Shown: positions 52,346 through 61,580, counted from the first letter of the stretch. The stretch: 64,000 bases of DNA from Lachnospiraceae bacterium UBA3762 (GCA_002371615.1 DFGA01000017.1:162030-226029); one strand, 5' to 3'. Notes: a model not told the origin generated them from the sequence alone. Made by a program: numbers and translations.

Positions 52346-54034
52346 ATGTCGTTGATGAGCGGCCTGTTTTTAGGGGCAACAGGACTTCAGACCAGTCAGA
52401 ATTCGCTGCATACAACAGCGCACAACCTTTCGAATATAGAAACACCGGGTTATGTCCGCCAGCAGACACTGCATGCAGACATGTCTTACAACCAGATAAG
52501 CACGACCCCGGCTGTTTCACATATGCAAATAGGCCTCGGTGTCGAGTACGATATAGTACGACAGGTCAGAGATGATTTTCTGGACAAGTCATATCGTAAA
52601 GAAACCGGTAGGTCTAATTTTTATGAAGTTTGTCAGGAAACGACCCAGGAAATAGAAACACTTCTCGGCGAGTTTGACGGAGTTGCTTTTCAGGAGTCCG
52701 TATCGGGACTGTGGACGGCAGTTCAGGAACTTCAGAAAGACCCTTCAAGTTCGGTTACGAAAGGATCATTCGTTAATACGGCGGCACAGTTTCTCGAGCG
52801 GGCCCAGGCTGTATATAACGGACTGACCGAATACCAGAACAACTTAAATGCCAGAGTAAAAGAGTACGTTGACAAGATCAATGATCTCGGCGATACGATT
52901 TTTGCTCTTAATGACAGAATACATACGGAAGAATTGGGAGAACAGGAAGCAAATGATCTTCGGGATCAGAGAAATAAGGCTCTCGATGAGCTTTCTGCCC
53001 TTGCAAATATATCTTATTTTACAAATGCCGACGGGGCAACGGAAGTTCTTGTTGAAGGCGTATCGCTTGTGGCCAGAGACAGGACATTCCATATGGATAC
53101 GGTGATAGACGAAGGCACGGGATTTTATACACCGGTTTGGCCCCAGAACATGAATGCGGAAGTATTCATCAGAAATGAAGAAATCGCCACAGCATACAAT
53201 ACCGATATAGGGCAGCTCAAGTCGATAGTTCTCGCAAGAGGCGACAGAAGAGCAAATTATACCGACATGGCATATGAGACCTATATGAACGGTAAATATA
53301 CATACACGGACAACTCAACAACCCCTCCTACGGATGTGTCCCAGGATCTGATCCCCACTTCATCTTCAATTGTAATGAAGGTGCAGGCACAGCTTGACAA
53401 TATGGTTCATTCTCTCATGACGGAAGTTAATAACATACTTACGGATGAGAAGAGTCTGATAGATTCCGGCGGGACACCGTCATATGCGTCTGATGAGGAT
53501 CTCCCGAAAGAGCTTTTCGTCAGGCTCGGAACAAGCAGGTATGTTGAGGACGGCTCGGGTAATTACAAGTATGTTGCAGAGGATTCCAAACCGTCACACG
53601 CAAACATTGATAAGCTATATACGATTGCAAATATGAAGATCAATCCGGATCTTCTCAAGACACCGTCCCTTCTCGGAAATGAGTTTATGACGGAAGATCG
53701 GCAGGTTGACCATGCCAAGGCTGATGCTCTGGCGGATGCCTTTACTAACAAGTTTTCGAGCATCTCTCCTGATCTGACGCAGAAATATGATTACAGGGAT
53801 TATTATGCTGCTCTTGTCGGACAGGTGGCCACGGAAGGATCGGTCTACTCAAGTATAGTAGCTGCCCAGCAGGTAGCTACACACCAGCTTTCCGACAGCA
53901 GGGATGCGATCATGGGAGTATCTTCAAACGAAGAACTTACCAATATGATCAAGTTCCAGAACGCCTATAATGCAGCATCAAGATATATTACAGCATGCAA
54001 CGACATGCTCGAGAGACTTTTGGATTCTGTTTGA
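52346..54034 (+). CDS. flgK: Flagellar hook-associated protein 1, first copy
   Basis: FlgK forms the first junction layer between hook and filament. The 562-residue protein starts with GLFLGATGLQTSQNSLHTTA and HNLSNIETPGYVRQ, the conserved N-terminal rod/hook motif. It ends in ELTNMIKFQNAYNAASRYI, the C-terminal helix that pairs with it. The middle is variable, as expected. The ATG at 52346 follows GAGGTGA. A second FlgK-like gene follows; this copy is the more diverged at the N-terminus. A structured element starts three bases after its stop. Confidence 0.9.
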   Translation: MSLMSGLFLGATGLQTSQNSLHTTAHNLSNIETPGYVRQQTLHADMSYNQISTTPAVSHMQIGLGVEYDIVRQVRDDFLDKSYRKETGRSNFYEVCQETTQEIETLLGEFDGVAFQESVSGLWTAVQELQKDPSSSVTKGSFVNTAAQFLERAQAVYNGLTEYQNNLNARVKEYVDKINDLGDTIFALNDRIHTEELGEQEANDLRDQRNKALDELSALANISYFTNADGATEVLVEGVSLVARDRTFHMDTVIDEGTGFYTPVWPQNMNAEVFIRNEEIATAYNTDIGQLKSIVLARGDRRANYTDMAYETYMNGKYTYTDNSTTPPTDVSQDLIPTSSSIVMKVQAQLDNMVHSLMTEVNNILTDEKSLIDSGGTPSYASDEDLPKELFVRLGTSRYVEDGSGNYKYVAEDSKPSHANIDKLYTIANMKINPDLLKTPSLLGNEFMTEDRQVDHAKADALADAFTNKFSSISPDLTQKYDYRDYYAALVGQVATEGSVYSSIVAAQQVATHQLSDSRDAIMGVSSNEELTNMIKFQNAYNAASRYITACNDMLERLLDSV

Positions 54035-54037
54035 TAT

Positions 54038-54141
54038 GTAGATAGAAGGGGCCCGATTTGCGAAGCAAATTGGGAAGAGGTCTGTCTACACGCGGAGCCC
54101 CCATTCGACGAAGTCGAATCTAAATGGGCGACGCTCTTTGT
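54038..54141. repeat. GAA-loop two-hairpin element, copy 5 (between the two flgK genes)
   Basis: GTAGATA pairs with TGTCTAC around ATTTGC-GAA-GCAAAT. Then GGAGCCC pairs with GGGCGACGCTC around ATTCGAC-GAA-GTCGAAT. The first arm changed from GCAG to GTAG, and its partner changed from CTGC to CTAC, so pairing is kept. The ribosome site of the next gene (ACAGACAGGAGGAACCC) looks like the start of another unit. Confidence 0.85.
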
Positions 54142-54167
54142 ACTATTACAGACAGGAGGAACCCGAT

Positions 54168-56021
54168 ATGAGCACTTCACAATTTTTCGGACTGAATATA
54201 GGATACACGGGACTGCAGGCTGCAAATGCGGCTCTTAATGTTACGGGTAACAATATCTCCAACGTGGAGACAAAGGGCTACACAAGGCAGGAGGCAATCC
54301 AGGCAGCAGCAGACGCGCTCCGCACCAACACATCATACGGTATGGCAGGTGCCGGTGTTGACACCAAGTCCATTGACCAGATCAGGAACGCATACTATGA
54401 TCTCAAATACTGGCAGAACAATGCCAGCAAGGGAATATATGATATCAAGCAGCAGTATTACCGCCAGATAGAGGATTATTTTACCGATACCGATGATGTT
54501 CAGGGATTTAATGTCGTTTATTCGGATATGTTTGATGCTCTTGATGAGGTATATAAGAGTGCGGGAGACGATACGAAGAAGGCTGCATTTTTATCAAGAT
54601 GCAAAGCTCTTACGGAGTACTTCAACAATATGCACACGTCCCTTCAGCGGCTTCAGACCGATGCCAACAATGAGATCATGAACAAAGTCAATGAGATCAA
54701 TTCTTTAGCTTCCGAGATCGCTACTCTCAATAAGCAGATCAATACGATAGAAGTTAATCATGTGCGTGCAAACGAACTTCGGGATAAGAGAAACCTCCTT
54801 ATTGATCAGTTATCGGAGATCGTTGATGTCAAGGTTACGGAAGTTCCCATATACACAACCGAAGGCGGTACGGAGGAGTCCGGAATATACAGATATATCG
54901 TGGATATCGCGGGCGGTCAGAATCTTGTAAACAGTTATGAGTATTCCACCGTTTCATGCGTTGCAAGAAGCGGCGATGAAAAGGTAAACCAGTCAGATGC
55001 GGACGGATTGTATGACATTTATTTAAACGACCTTCCGCTTAATCTGTACGGAGGAAGCCTGGGAGGACAGCTCAAGGGCCTTATCGAAGTAAGAGACGGT
55101 AATAATGGTGAGAATTTCTCGGCAAAAGGTGCTTACGTTGATACTACAGCCAATTCAGTAACAGTCAAGATAGACAAGTCAAACCCGAACCATGATTTTC
55201 TGACCGATATGAATAAGGTTACTATGAATCCTTCGGGAACTATCGTTGTGGGAAATGTAAGGCTTGTATACGAGTCATGGGTTTATAATGCGGATGAGGA
55301 GGAGTATACGTTTAATCTTGCTCCCGGGATGCCTGATGCGACGAGTCTTTCCGGTAAGGATGCTTTTGTCGGAGTATCAATTGATTATCAGGGAATTCCA
55401 TATTACATGGCACAGATGAATGAATGGGTCAGAAGCTTTGCCCAGGCCATGAACAAGATAGAAAAGACTGCCCAGGATTCAAACGGTAAAATTGCCGAAG
55501 TCATGTTTACATGCGGAAGTGAAGAGCGCAAGTTTGATAATTACAATTATGAGACCGGCTACGACGGAAGCACGCATCTTGTAAACACGTTAAATAACAA
55601 TTACCTGCAGCTTACGGCGGGAAACTTCAATATAAACAGTGATATGCTAAAAGATGTCAACCTGTTCGGTACAACTGTTGATATTACTCAGGGACAGGAT
55701 GCACAGGATATTACTCTTGAACTTATGAAAGTTCGGACTGACAAGTCCAAGATGACATACAGAGGCTGCTCTTCCGAAGAATTCCTGCAGTGCCTCACAA
55801 GCGATGTTGCACTCGGTGCATCATCTGCCAACAACTTCTACTCGAACTTCGACAAGATCAGCAAATCTATCGTTGCCCAGAGAACTTCGGTTTCGGGTGT
55901 CGATAACGATGAAGAGGCGCTTAACCTTGTGAAGTTCCAGGAAGCATACAACCTGTCATCGAAGATGATACAGATCATGACGGAAATATATGACAGACTG
56001 ATACTTCAGACAGGAGTATAA
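54168..56021 (+). CDS. flgK: Flagellar hook-associated protein 1, second copy
   Basis: This 617-residue FlgK paralogue has GYTGLQAANAALNVTGNNIS and NVETKGYTRQ at the N-terminus, and ALNLVKFQEAYNLSSKMI at the C-terminus. The two flgK genes share only the terminal helices and differ completely in the middle, so this is an old duplication or two specialised proteins, not a recent copy. The start at 54168 follows AGGAGG; the longer frame runs into the repeat. Its N-terminus is closer to the FlgK/FlgE consensus than that of the first copy. Confidence 0.9.
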   Translation: MSTSQFFGLNIGYTGLQAANAALNVTGNNISNVETKGYTRQEAIQAAADALRTNTSYGMAGAGVDTKSIDQIRNAYYDLKYWQNNASKGIYDIKQQYYRQIEDYFTDTDDVQGFNVVYSDMFDALDEVYKSAGDDTKKAAFLSRCKALTEYFNNMHTSLQRLQTDANNEIMNKVNEINSLASEIATLNKQINTIEVNHVRANELRDKRNLLIDQLSEIVDVKVTEVPIYTTEGGTEESGIYRYIVDIAGGQNLVNSYEYSTVSCVARSGDEKVNQSDADGLYDIYLNDLPLNLYGGSLGGQLKGLIEVRDGNNGENFSAKGAYVDTTANSVTVKIDKSNPNHDFLTDMNKVTMNPSGTIVVGNVRLVYESWVYNADEEEYTFNLAPGMPDATSLSGKDAFVGVSIDYQGIPYYMAQMNEWVRSFAQAMNKIEKTAQDSNGKIAEVMFTCGSEERKFDNYNYETGYDGSTHLVNTLNNNYLQLTAGNFNINSDMLKDVNLFGTTVDITQGQDAQDITLELMKVRTDKSKMTYRGCSSEEFLQCLTSDVALGASSANNFYSNFDKISKSIVAQRTSVSGVDNDEEALNLVKFQEAYNLSSKMIQIMTEIYDRLILQTGV

Positions 56022-56028
56022 GGTGTAG

Positions 56029-56056
56029 TTAAGATTTAAGCAGTAATTGTCGATAA
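56029..56056 (+). promoter_or_regulatory. Sigma-28-type promoter of flgL
   Basis: TTAAGATT (56029-56036), a 12-base spacer and GTCGATAA (56049-56056) fit the flagellar sigma consensus with one extra spacer base. Confidence 0.55.
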
Positions 56057-56072
56057 ACAATTATATACATCA

Positions 56073-56090
56073 GGCAAAAGGGAATTTGCC
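56073..56090 (+). promoter_or_regulatory. CsrA-type hairpin in the flgL leader
   Basis: GGCAAA (56073-56078) pairs with TTTGCC (56085-56090) around the six-base loop AGGGAA. That loop fits the ANGGAN loop preferred by CsrA. csrA itself is encoded about 2 kb downstream. Confidence 0.5.
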
Positions 56091-56171
56091 ATAGCTATTT
56101 ACAGTAGGCTGAAAAGGAGTTTGGCCGCCTGTAACAGTACTTACTATACGGATTTTACGGAGGGTACGGTT

Positions 56172-57692
56172 ATGATGCGAATTACCAACGGCATGATGAC
56201 GTCTAACACAAAGAATAATATCAATATCAACAAACTCAACGAAGACAGGCTTAATACACAGATCGCAACCGGTCAGGTCATTTCGAGACCTTCGGAGGAT
56301 CCTGTTGTGGCGATCCGTGCACTTCGCTTAAATACAAACCTTTCACAGCTTACCCAGTATTACAAGAAGAATATTCCGGATGCGGAAGCATGGCTTAACG
56401 TTACTGAGACCGCACTTAAGCAGACAAACCAGATATTTACCAATATCAAGGGAAATCTCACGACCGGTGCCAGTGACGATAATACGCCAAATGACAGGCA
56501 GAAGATACTTGAGAGCCTCAAGGGACTGCGTGCGGAGCTTTATTCGTCAGGTAATGCTGATTACGCCGAGCGTACGGTATTTACGGGATATCGTACCGGT
56601 GAATCGCTTACATTTCTGGCAACGGACACGGATCTTAACAGTGAGTACATGATCCATGAGACATTTGATGCCAAGGCACTTGAGACGTTCAACTATATAA
56701 CATCGGATCTTGATGACGAGACAGAGGTAACACAGAATGAAATAAACAGGATCAGATTGTCATATGACAATATAATGAGTTCAGGGACACCGACGAACAT
56801 CACGCTTGCGGATGGAAGCACCATACCTGTAACTATGAAGTCAATATCCGGCGAGACGCAGGCCACGATTGACAGCATTTACACAGGTGCTCCCGACAAT
56901 GGTGCTTATCTTATTCCCGAGACGGGAGAATTGATACTCGGAAAAACTGCTGCAGCAAATTATGCCAACGCAGCGACAGCCGGCCAGGCGACGTTTGAAT
57001 ACACTAAAAATCAGTGGAATTCAGGCGATCTTCGCCCGGAACATTACTTTGCATGTACCCAGAAAACAGGTACACCGCTCAAGACAACGTATTTTAACTA
57101 TGATCTTATGGATGACGGAACGGGTAAGATGGTTCCCGATCCCACGAAGCCGAATTTTAAAAACCAGAATATGGAAATTGAAATCAGCTTCAACCAAAAA
57201 ATAACTATTAACACACACGCAAATGAAGTGTATACTCATGATATAGGAAGAGATATTGATGATCTCCTTCGCGTAACGCAGGATGTTGTTGATGCGGAAG
57301 AGAAGGTAACAGCTGCCGAGAAGAAGCTTGCAGCGGCATCTGATGCTGACAAGGCGACAGTCCAGAAGGAACTTGATGCCGCAAACAAAGAGTTTTCCCT
57401 TAAAAAAGCAAGAATGCAGAAGATGTTCTCTGAAGGACTCGACAGGTTTGACGCTTATGCTGACAGGAACAATGTCGCAATAGCCAATATCGGAAGTATG
57501 CAGTCCAGACTGTCCATTACCAAGGAGAGAGTAGCAGATCAGCTTCAAAGCTTCAAGGAACTGGCTGATAAGAATATCAATGCGGAGCTTACCGAGTCAT
57601 CGATAGATTTTTCGAATGCGAAACTTGCGCTTGAAGCTGCACAGCTTGCAGCTGGCAAGATATCACAGCAGACATTGTTGAATTACTTATAG
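56172..57692 (+). CDS. flgL: Flagellar hook-associated protein 3
   Basis: FlgL forms the second hook-filament junction layer and is related to flagellin. The 506-residue protein starts MMRITNGMMTSNTKNNININ and has TGQVISRPSEDPVVAIRALRL, the flagellin-like N-terminal D0/D1 region. The matching C-terminal helix contains SSIDFSNAKLALEAAQLAAG. The ATG at 56172 follows GGAGGG; the frame upstream of it is leader. A charged coiled-coil-like part (about 370-420) lies in the middle and is longer than in E. coli FlgL. Confidence 0.92.
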   Translation: MMRITNGMMTSNTKNNININKLNEDRLNTQIATGQVISRPSEDPVVAIRALRLNTNLSQLTQYYKKNIPDAEAWLNVTETALKQTNQIFTNIKGNLTTGASDDNTPNDRQKILESLKGLRAELYSSGNADYAERTVFTGYRTGESLTFLATDTDLNSEYMIHETFDAKALETFNYITSDLDDETEVTQNEINRIRLSYDNIMSSGTPTNITLADGSTIPVTMKSISGETQATIDSIYTGAPDNGAYLIPETGELILGKTAAANYANAATAGQATFEYTKNQWNSGDLRPEHYFACTQKTGTPLKTTYFNYDLMDDGTGKMVPDPTKPNFKNQNMEIEISFNQKITINTHANEVYTHDIGRDIDDLLRVTQDVVDAEEKVTAAEKKLAAASDADKATVQKELDAANKEFSLKKARMQKMFSEGLDRFDAYADRNNVAIANIGSMQSRLSITKERVADQLQSFKELADKNINAELTESSIDFSNAKLALEAAQLAAGKISQQTLLNYL

Positions 57693-57707
57693 GAGGGTTA
57701 AAAAGGC

Positions 57708-58166
57708 ATGAAGATCACTACAAAACTGTTCGGAGAAATAGAGGTTGACGACGACAAGCTCATTAAATTCCCCCAGGGTATAATAGGATTTCCTGAACTT
57801 ACGGATTTTCTTCTTGTTCATGACAGTGAATCGGAGGGAGGCATCAGATGGATGCAGTCGATACAGGAGCCTGCATTCGCAATGCCTGTTATAGATCCTC
57901 TTATAGTAATGCCGGATTACAACCCCAATATAGAGGATGATCTTCTTACACCTCTCGGAAATGTGAATGATGACAACACCCTCGTGCTTGTAACTATCAC
58001 GGTTCCCCATGAGATTGAGAATATGACGGTTAACCTCAAGGCTCCGATAATAATAAACGGGGAAAATCGCAAGGCCAATCAGATAATTACTGATGATGAG
58101 AAATATATTGTTAAGTTTCCTATTTATCAGATACTTAAGGACAACATGGAAAGGGCGGGTGAATAA
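57708..58166 (+). CDS. fliW: Flagellar assembly factor FliW
   Basis: FliW binds either flagellin or CsrA. When flagellin builds up, FliW releases CsrA, which then blocks flagellin translation. The 152-residue protein has FGEIEVDDDKLIKFPQGIIG and FPELTDFLLV at the start, then ITVPHEIENMTVNLKAPIII, all standard FliW segments. A TAGGAGG site precedes the ATG. It is directly followed by csrA, its partner, two bases after the stop. Confidence 0.95.
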   Translation: MKITTKLFGEIEVDDDKLIKFPQGIIGFPELTDFLLVHDSESEGGIRWMQSIQEPAFAMPVIDPLIVMPDYNPNIEDDLLTPLGNVNDDNTLVLVTITVPHEIENMTVNLKAPIIINGENRKANQIITDDEKYIVKFPIYQILKDNMERAGE

Positions 58167-58168
58167 TT

Positions 58169-58384
58169 ATGCTGGCATTATCGAGAAAGAAAAACGAAGC
58201 CCTTGTCATTGACAATAAGATTGAGGTAACAATATTAGAGATCAAGGGAGATCAGGTTAAGGTCGGAATAAGCGCACCGAAAGAGGTTCCGATATATCGT
58301 AAGGAAGTATACCTTCAGATTCAGGAGGCCAATAAACAGGCACTTGAAACCGAAGGTCTTGAGGCACTGAAAAAAATTTTTTAA
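58169..58384 (+). CDS. csrA: RNA-binding translational regulator CsrA
   Basis: CsrA binds GGA motifs near ribosome sites and represses translation, in Firmicutes mainly of flagellin. The 71-residue protein begins MLALSRKKNEALVI and contains IEVTILEIKGDQVKVGISAP and VPIYRKEVY, giving the usual five-strand dimer fold plus a C-terminal helix. It is a standard length and lies next to fliW. The sigma-28 promoter for flaG starts eight bases after its stop. Confidence 0.96.
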   Translation: MLALSRKKNEALVIDNKIEVTILEIKGDQVKVGISAPKEVPIYRKEVYLQIQEANKQALETEGLEALKKIF

Positions 58385-58391
58385 AAAAGTG

Positions 58392-58419
58392 TTAAGTTTT
58401 TATATAATTGCGCCGATAT
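58392..58419 (+). promoter_or_regulatory. Sigma-28-type promoter of flaG
   Basis: TTAAGTTT (58392-58399), a 12-base spacer and GCCGATAT (58412-58419) closely match the flagellar sigma consensus and resemble the fliC promoter at 63635. Confidence 0.75.
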
Positions 58420-58487
58420 AAAGCACAAGAAACCATCTTTATCGGTTTTTGTAGTGTTTTGTTTATTGTCACATGGAGGTGATAAAA

Positions 58488-58937
58488 ATGGCAATAGAAC
58501 CAATCAGCAGTGCAATGACGTTTAATGCACAACCGGTAGCTCAGCAGATATCTGCACCGAAGCCGGTCGAGAAGAGTGCAGAGGAATTCACGGAAGGGTC
58601 TATGCAAAATGCCGCAGCACCTGTAGATAATGTTACGTTATCAGTGAACGCGGCACAGGCCAAGGATGGCGAATCGGGAGGTCAGCAGCAGAATCAGCAG
58701 GAACAGCAGCCAAGCGCAAGCGCTGAAGCTGTTAAGAAGGCTGTTGAAGAGATGAACAAGAAGATGATGAATTCGGTTGCCCAGTTCGGTATACATGAGG
58801 AAACGAATCATCTGACCATCAAGATTGTTGATAAAGAGACCAGAAAAGTCATCAAAGAACTTCCCCCTGAGAAAACTTTGGATATGATCGCCAAGGTTTG
58901 GGAAATGGCCGGACTCCTCGTGGATGAGAAGAGGTAA
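58488..58937 (+). CDS. flaG: Flagellar protein FlaG
   Basis: FlaG is a small flagellar protein of uncertain role that affects filament length and is usually encoded next to fliD. The 149-residue protein has a glutamine-rich linker (about 65-80) and a C-terminal FlaG domain with HEETNHLTIKIVDKETRKVI and ELPPEKTLDMIAKV. The start at 58488 follows GGAGGTGA, inside the CsrA-like ACATGGAGGT; the frame from 58473 has no own ribosome site. It ends 12 bases before fliD. Confidence 0.9.
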   Translation: MAIEPISSAMTFNAQPVAQQISAPKPVEKSAEEFTEGSMQNAAAPVDNVTLSVNAAQAKDGESGGQQQNQQEQQPSASAEAVKKAVEEMNKKMMNSVAQFGIHEETNHLTIKIVDKETRKVIKELPPEKTLDMIAKVWEMAGLLVDEKR

Positions 58938-58949
58938 GGAGGACAGCAT

Positions 58950-60506
58950 ATGGGCAAAATAAGAATAACGGGTATGAATTCAGGCCTTGATACCGATGCA
59001 ATGGTAAGAGAGCTTGTAAATGCATACGAAAAACAGGGCGAGAAGTATACCAAGGCCAAGACCAAGACCGAGTGGAAGCAGGAAGCCTGGACAAATCTTA
59101 ACAATAAGATTAAGAACTTTTTTACCAAGCAGGCAAGCAACATGAGGTTTTCTTCTACATATTCCAAGAAGAAGACTACTGTTTCAGATTCCTCGAAAGC
59201 CACAGTTATAGCAAGCGGCAATGCCGTTAATGGTACACAGTCTCTTGAAGTCAAAGGGTTGGCTAAGGCGGCTTATCTGACGAGCGGTGAGATAACGACC
59301 AAGGATGAAAACGGCAAAGACGTTAAGGCTTCAAGAACGACCACACTCGGTGATCTTGGACTTAATATCTCCGGGGAAATAGAACTCAAGATCGGAAAAG
59401 GTGCCAGGGATGCAAGCGGTAACTATACCGAATTTGTTGACCCGCCTATCAGAGTCACAAAAGACACAACTCTTGCGGAACTTCAGGGTCAGATCGGAGC
59501 AGCGGGCTTCAATTCCAGCTATGATGAAGCTACGGGAAGATTCTTCATCAGCAGCAGGGAGTCCGGAGAGGCGAATGACTTCGGTTTTGTAAGCGATACG
59601 GACGCAGGCAGGAAGGTTCAGAAACTTCTCAAGCTTGATGTTGTGGAAGGCAGCAAGGACAGTGCATCAATGATTCACGGCGAGGATGCTGAGATAGTTC
59701 TCAACGGTGCATCATTCAAATCTGCTACAAACAATTTCTCCATAAACGGTCTGACAATAACCGCGAAAGACAAAACAAACGGAGCGATATCTCTTGTAAC
59801 CGATATGGATTACGATGAGATCTACGATAATGTAAAGAATTTCTTCAAAGAGTACAACAGTCTCATGAATGAGATGGATAAGCTCTTTAATGCAGCGTCT
59901 TCAAAGGGCTACGAGCCCCTTACTTCCGAGGAGAAGGAAGCGATGACTGATGAAGAGGTTAAGCAGTGGGAAACCAAGATCAAGGATTCGCTTCTTAGAA
60001 ATGATTCCGAACTTGATACTATTTCATCTGCAATGCGTCAGGCAATGCTCTCAACGTTTGATATTGATGGCAAGACATATTCTCTCTCCAGTTTTGGTAT
60101 CAATACGCTCGGATATTTTGAAGCTGCAGATAACGAGAAGAATATGTATCATATTGACGGAGACAAGGATGACGCCAATACTTCTGCCAATGAAGACAAA
60201 CTTCGTGCGATGATTGCATCCAATCCTTCAGCAACCGCAAGCTTCTTCCAGCAGCTATCCGGAAAACTATATGATGCGATGAATAAGATTTCTTCAAGAT
60301 CCGACAGTTATACTTCATTCGGTAATTTCTTCTCTGACAAGAAACTTCAGAATGACTATGTTGAGAAGGATAAGCAGGTCACAAAATGGGAACAGTATGT
60401 TGCCGATCAGGAAGAGAAGTACTACAAGCAGTTTACGGCAATGGAATCAGCAATGTCCTCGCTTAATTCGCAACAATCTTATATCTCACAGCTATTTGCG
60501 GGATAA
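58950..60506 (+). CDS. fliD: Flagellar filament capping protein FliD
   Basis: FliD forms the cap that folds flagellin at the growing tip. The 518-residue protein starts with IRITGMNSGLDTDAMVRELV, the typical FliD N-terminus. A central domain includes a TLAELQGQI segment, and the C-terminal coiled coil contains FSDKKLQNDYVEKDKQVTKW. A GTAAGGAGGAC site precedes the ATG. Length and order (flaG, fliD, fliS) are standard. Confidence 0.94.
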   Translation: MGKIRITGMNSGLDTDAMVRELVNAYEKQGEKYTKAKTKTEWKQEAWTNLNNKIKNFFTKQASNMRFSSTYSKKKTTVSDSSKATVIASGNAVNGTQSLEVKGLAKAAYLTSGEITTKDENGKDVKASRTTTLGDLGLNISGEIELKIGKGARDASGNYTEFVDPPIRVTKDTTLAELQGQIGAAGFNSSYDEATGRFFISSRESGEANDFGFVSDTDAGRKVQKLLKLDVVEGSKDSASMIHGEDAEIVLNGASFKSATNNFSINGLTITAKDKTNGAISLVTDMDYDEIYDNVKNFFKEYNSLMNEMDKLFNAASSKGYEPLTSEEKEAMTDEEVKQWETKIKDSLLRNDSELDTISSAMRQAMLSTFDIDGKTYSLSSFGINTLGYFEAADNEKNMYHIDGDKDDANTSANEDKLRAMIASNPSATASFFQQLSGKLYDAMNKISSRSDSYTSFGNFFSDKKLQNDYVEKDKQVTKWEQYVADQEEKYYKQFTAMESAMSSLNSQQSYISQLFAG

Positions 60507-60536
60507 TATGGAAATAGTGTATAATAAATTAAAGCT

Positions 60537-60567
60537 TGTCAGCGCATCCCTTATGGATGTGCTGACA
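60537..60567 (+). other. Strong stem-loop in the fliD-fliS gap
   Basis: TGTCAGCGCATCC (60537-60549) pairs with GGATGTGCTGACA (60555-60567), with one wobble pair, around a five-base loop. No T-run follows, so it may be a weak terminator or RNA-stabilising structure. Confidence 0.6.
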
Positions 60568-60623
60568 GTTTGTGAGAATTGATATCATGAAGTCACGACT
60601 TTATCAACAAGGAGGTTACCCGC

Positions 60624-61007
60624 ATGGCAGTCATGACCGGCAATCCGTATGCGCAGTACAATCAAAACAAGATACTTACGGCTTCACCTGCGGAACTTAC
60701 TCTTATGCTATATGAAGGGGCAATTAAGTTTTGCAATATTGCTATAATGGGAATCGAGCAGGGAGATGTATCAAAGGCTCATAATAATATAATGAAAGTT
60801 CAGAAGATCATTGAGGAATTCCAGATCACACTGAACTTCAAATATGAGATAGCCAATGATTTTAACAATGTATACAATTATCTCATGAGAAGGCTACGCG
60901 AAGCCAACATGACCAAAGACAAAGAGATTCTTGAAGAAGTGGATGAACATCTTCACACTATGCGTGATACATGGAAAGAGGTAATGCGGCTGAACCACAA
61001 GGCGTGA
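60624..61007 (+). CDS. fliS: Flagellin export chaperone FliS
   Basis: FliS binds the C-terminus of flagellin and prevents early polymerisation. The 127-residue protein has NPYAQYNQNKILTASPAELT and LMLYEGAIKFCN, both diagnostic, and an all-helical remainder of normal length. The ribosome site is within ACAAGGAGGT, which also resembles a CsrA motif. It is followed by a second, FliT-like chaperone gene. Confidence 0.95.
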   Translation: MAVMTGNPYAQYNQNKILTASPAELTLMLYEGAIKFCNIAIMGIEQGDVSKAHNNIMKVQKIIEEFQITLNFKYEIANDFNNVYNYLMRRLREANMTKDKEILEEVDEHLHTMRDTWKEVMRLNHKA

Positions 61008-61046
61008 TCGTGAATCTGATGACGGATCTTGTATGAGGACATATAT

Positions 61047-61535
61047 ATGCCAGTTGATGATTATATCCAGATAATGATAGAGAGCCTTACCAAGAAGTCA
61101 GAACTTCTTGACCGGATCATACGCAACAATGAAGAGCAGCACGAATGTGTTTCCGGCAAGAGTTATGAAGAGATTAACTGGGACTCATTTAACCTAATAG
61201 TTGCCCAGAAGCAGGCATCAATAGATCGTATAGTCAAGATGGATGAGGGATTCCAGAGTCTGTATGACAGGGTAAAGGAGCAGCTTAACGGAGATAAGGA
61301 TAAGTATTCTGGACAGATCAAAGAGATCCAGAAGTTAATAACCGAGATAACTGATAAAGGGGCAAAAATCACTACCGGTGAAGAGAGGAACCGCAAGATA
61401 ATCGATAAGGTATTCGGTAGTCGCAAAAAGGAGATCAAGCGAACCCGAAACAGTTTAAAGGTGGCAAGCAGTTATGCCCAGACAATGAGCGGGGACTTCG
61501 GAATGGATTATTCTTCGCAGGATATCAAGAAATAG
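61047..61535 (+). CDS. Probable flagellar chaperone, FliT/FlgN-like
   Basis: The 162-residue protein is highly charged and helical. It has LTKKSELLDRIIRNNEEQHE and FNLIVAQKQASIDRIVKMDE, the heptad pattern common to flagellar export chaperones. Its place after fliS is where FliT is usually encoded, so a FliD chaperone role is plausible. I cannot assign it to FliT or FlgN with confidence. The ATG at 61047 follows GAGG; a TTG at 61029 is the alternative. A terminator follows directly. Confidence 0.6.
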   Translation: MPVDDYIQIMIESLTKKSELLDRIIRNNEEQHECVSGKSYEEINWDSFNLIVAQKQASIDRIVKMDEGFQSLYDRVKEQLNGDKDKYSGQIKEIQKLITEITDKGAKITTGEERNRKIIDKVFGSRKKEIKRTRNSLKVASSYAQTMSGDFGMDYSSQDIKK

Positions 61536-61547
61536 ATTAATAAAAGG

Positions 61548-61580
61548 AAACAGACATTAGAACTCCTAATGTCTGTTTTG
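61548..61580 (+). terminator. Rho-independent terminator closing the fliD-fliS transcript
   Basis: AAACAGACATTAG (61548-61560) pairs perfectly with CTAATGTCTGTTT (61566-61578) around a five-base loop, followed by T and a promoter -10 region. Confidence 0.9.
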
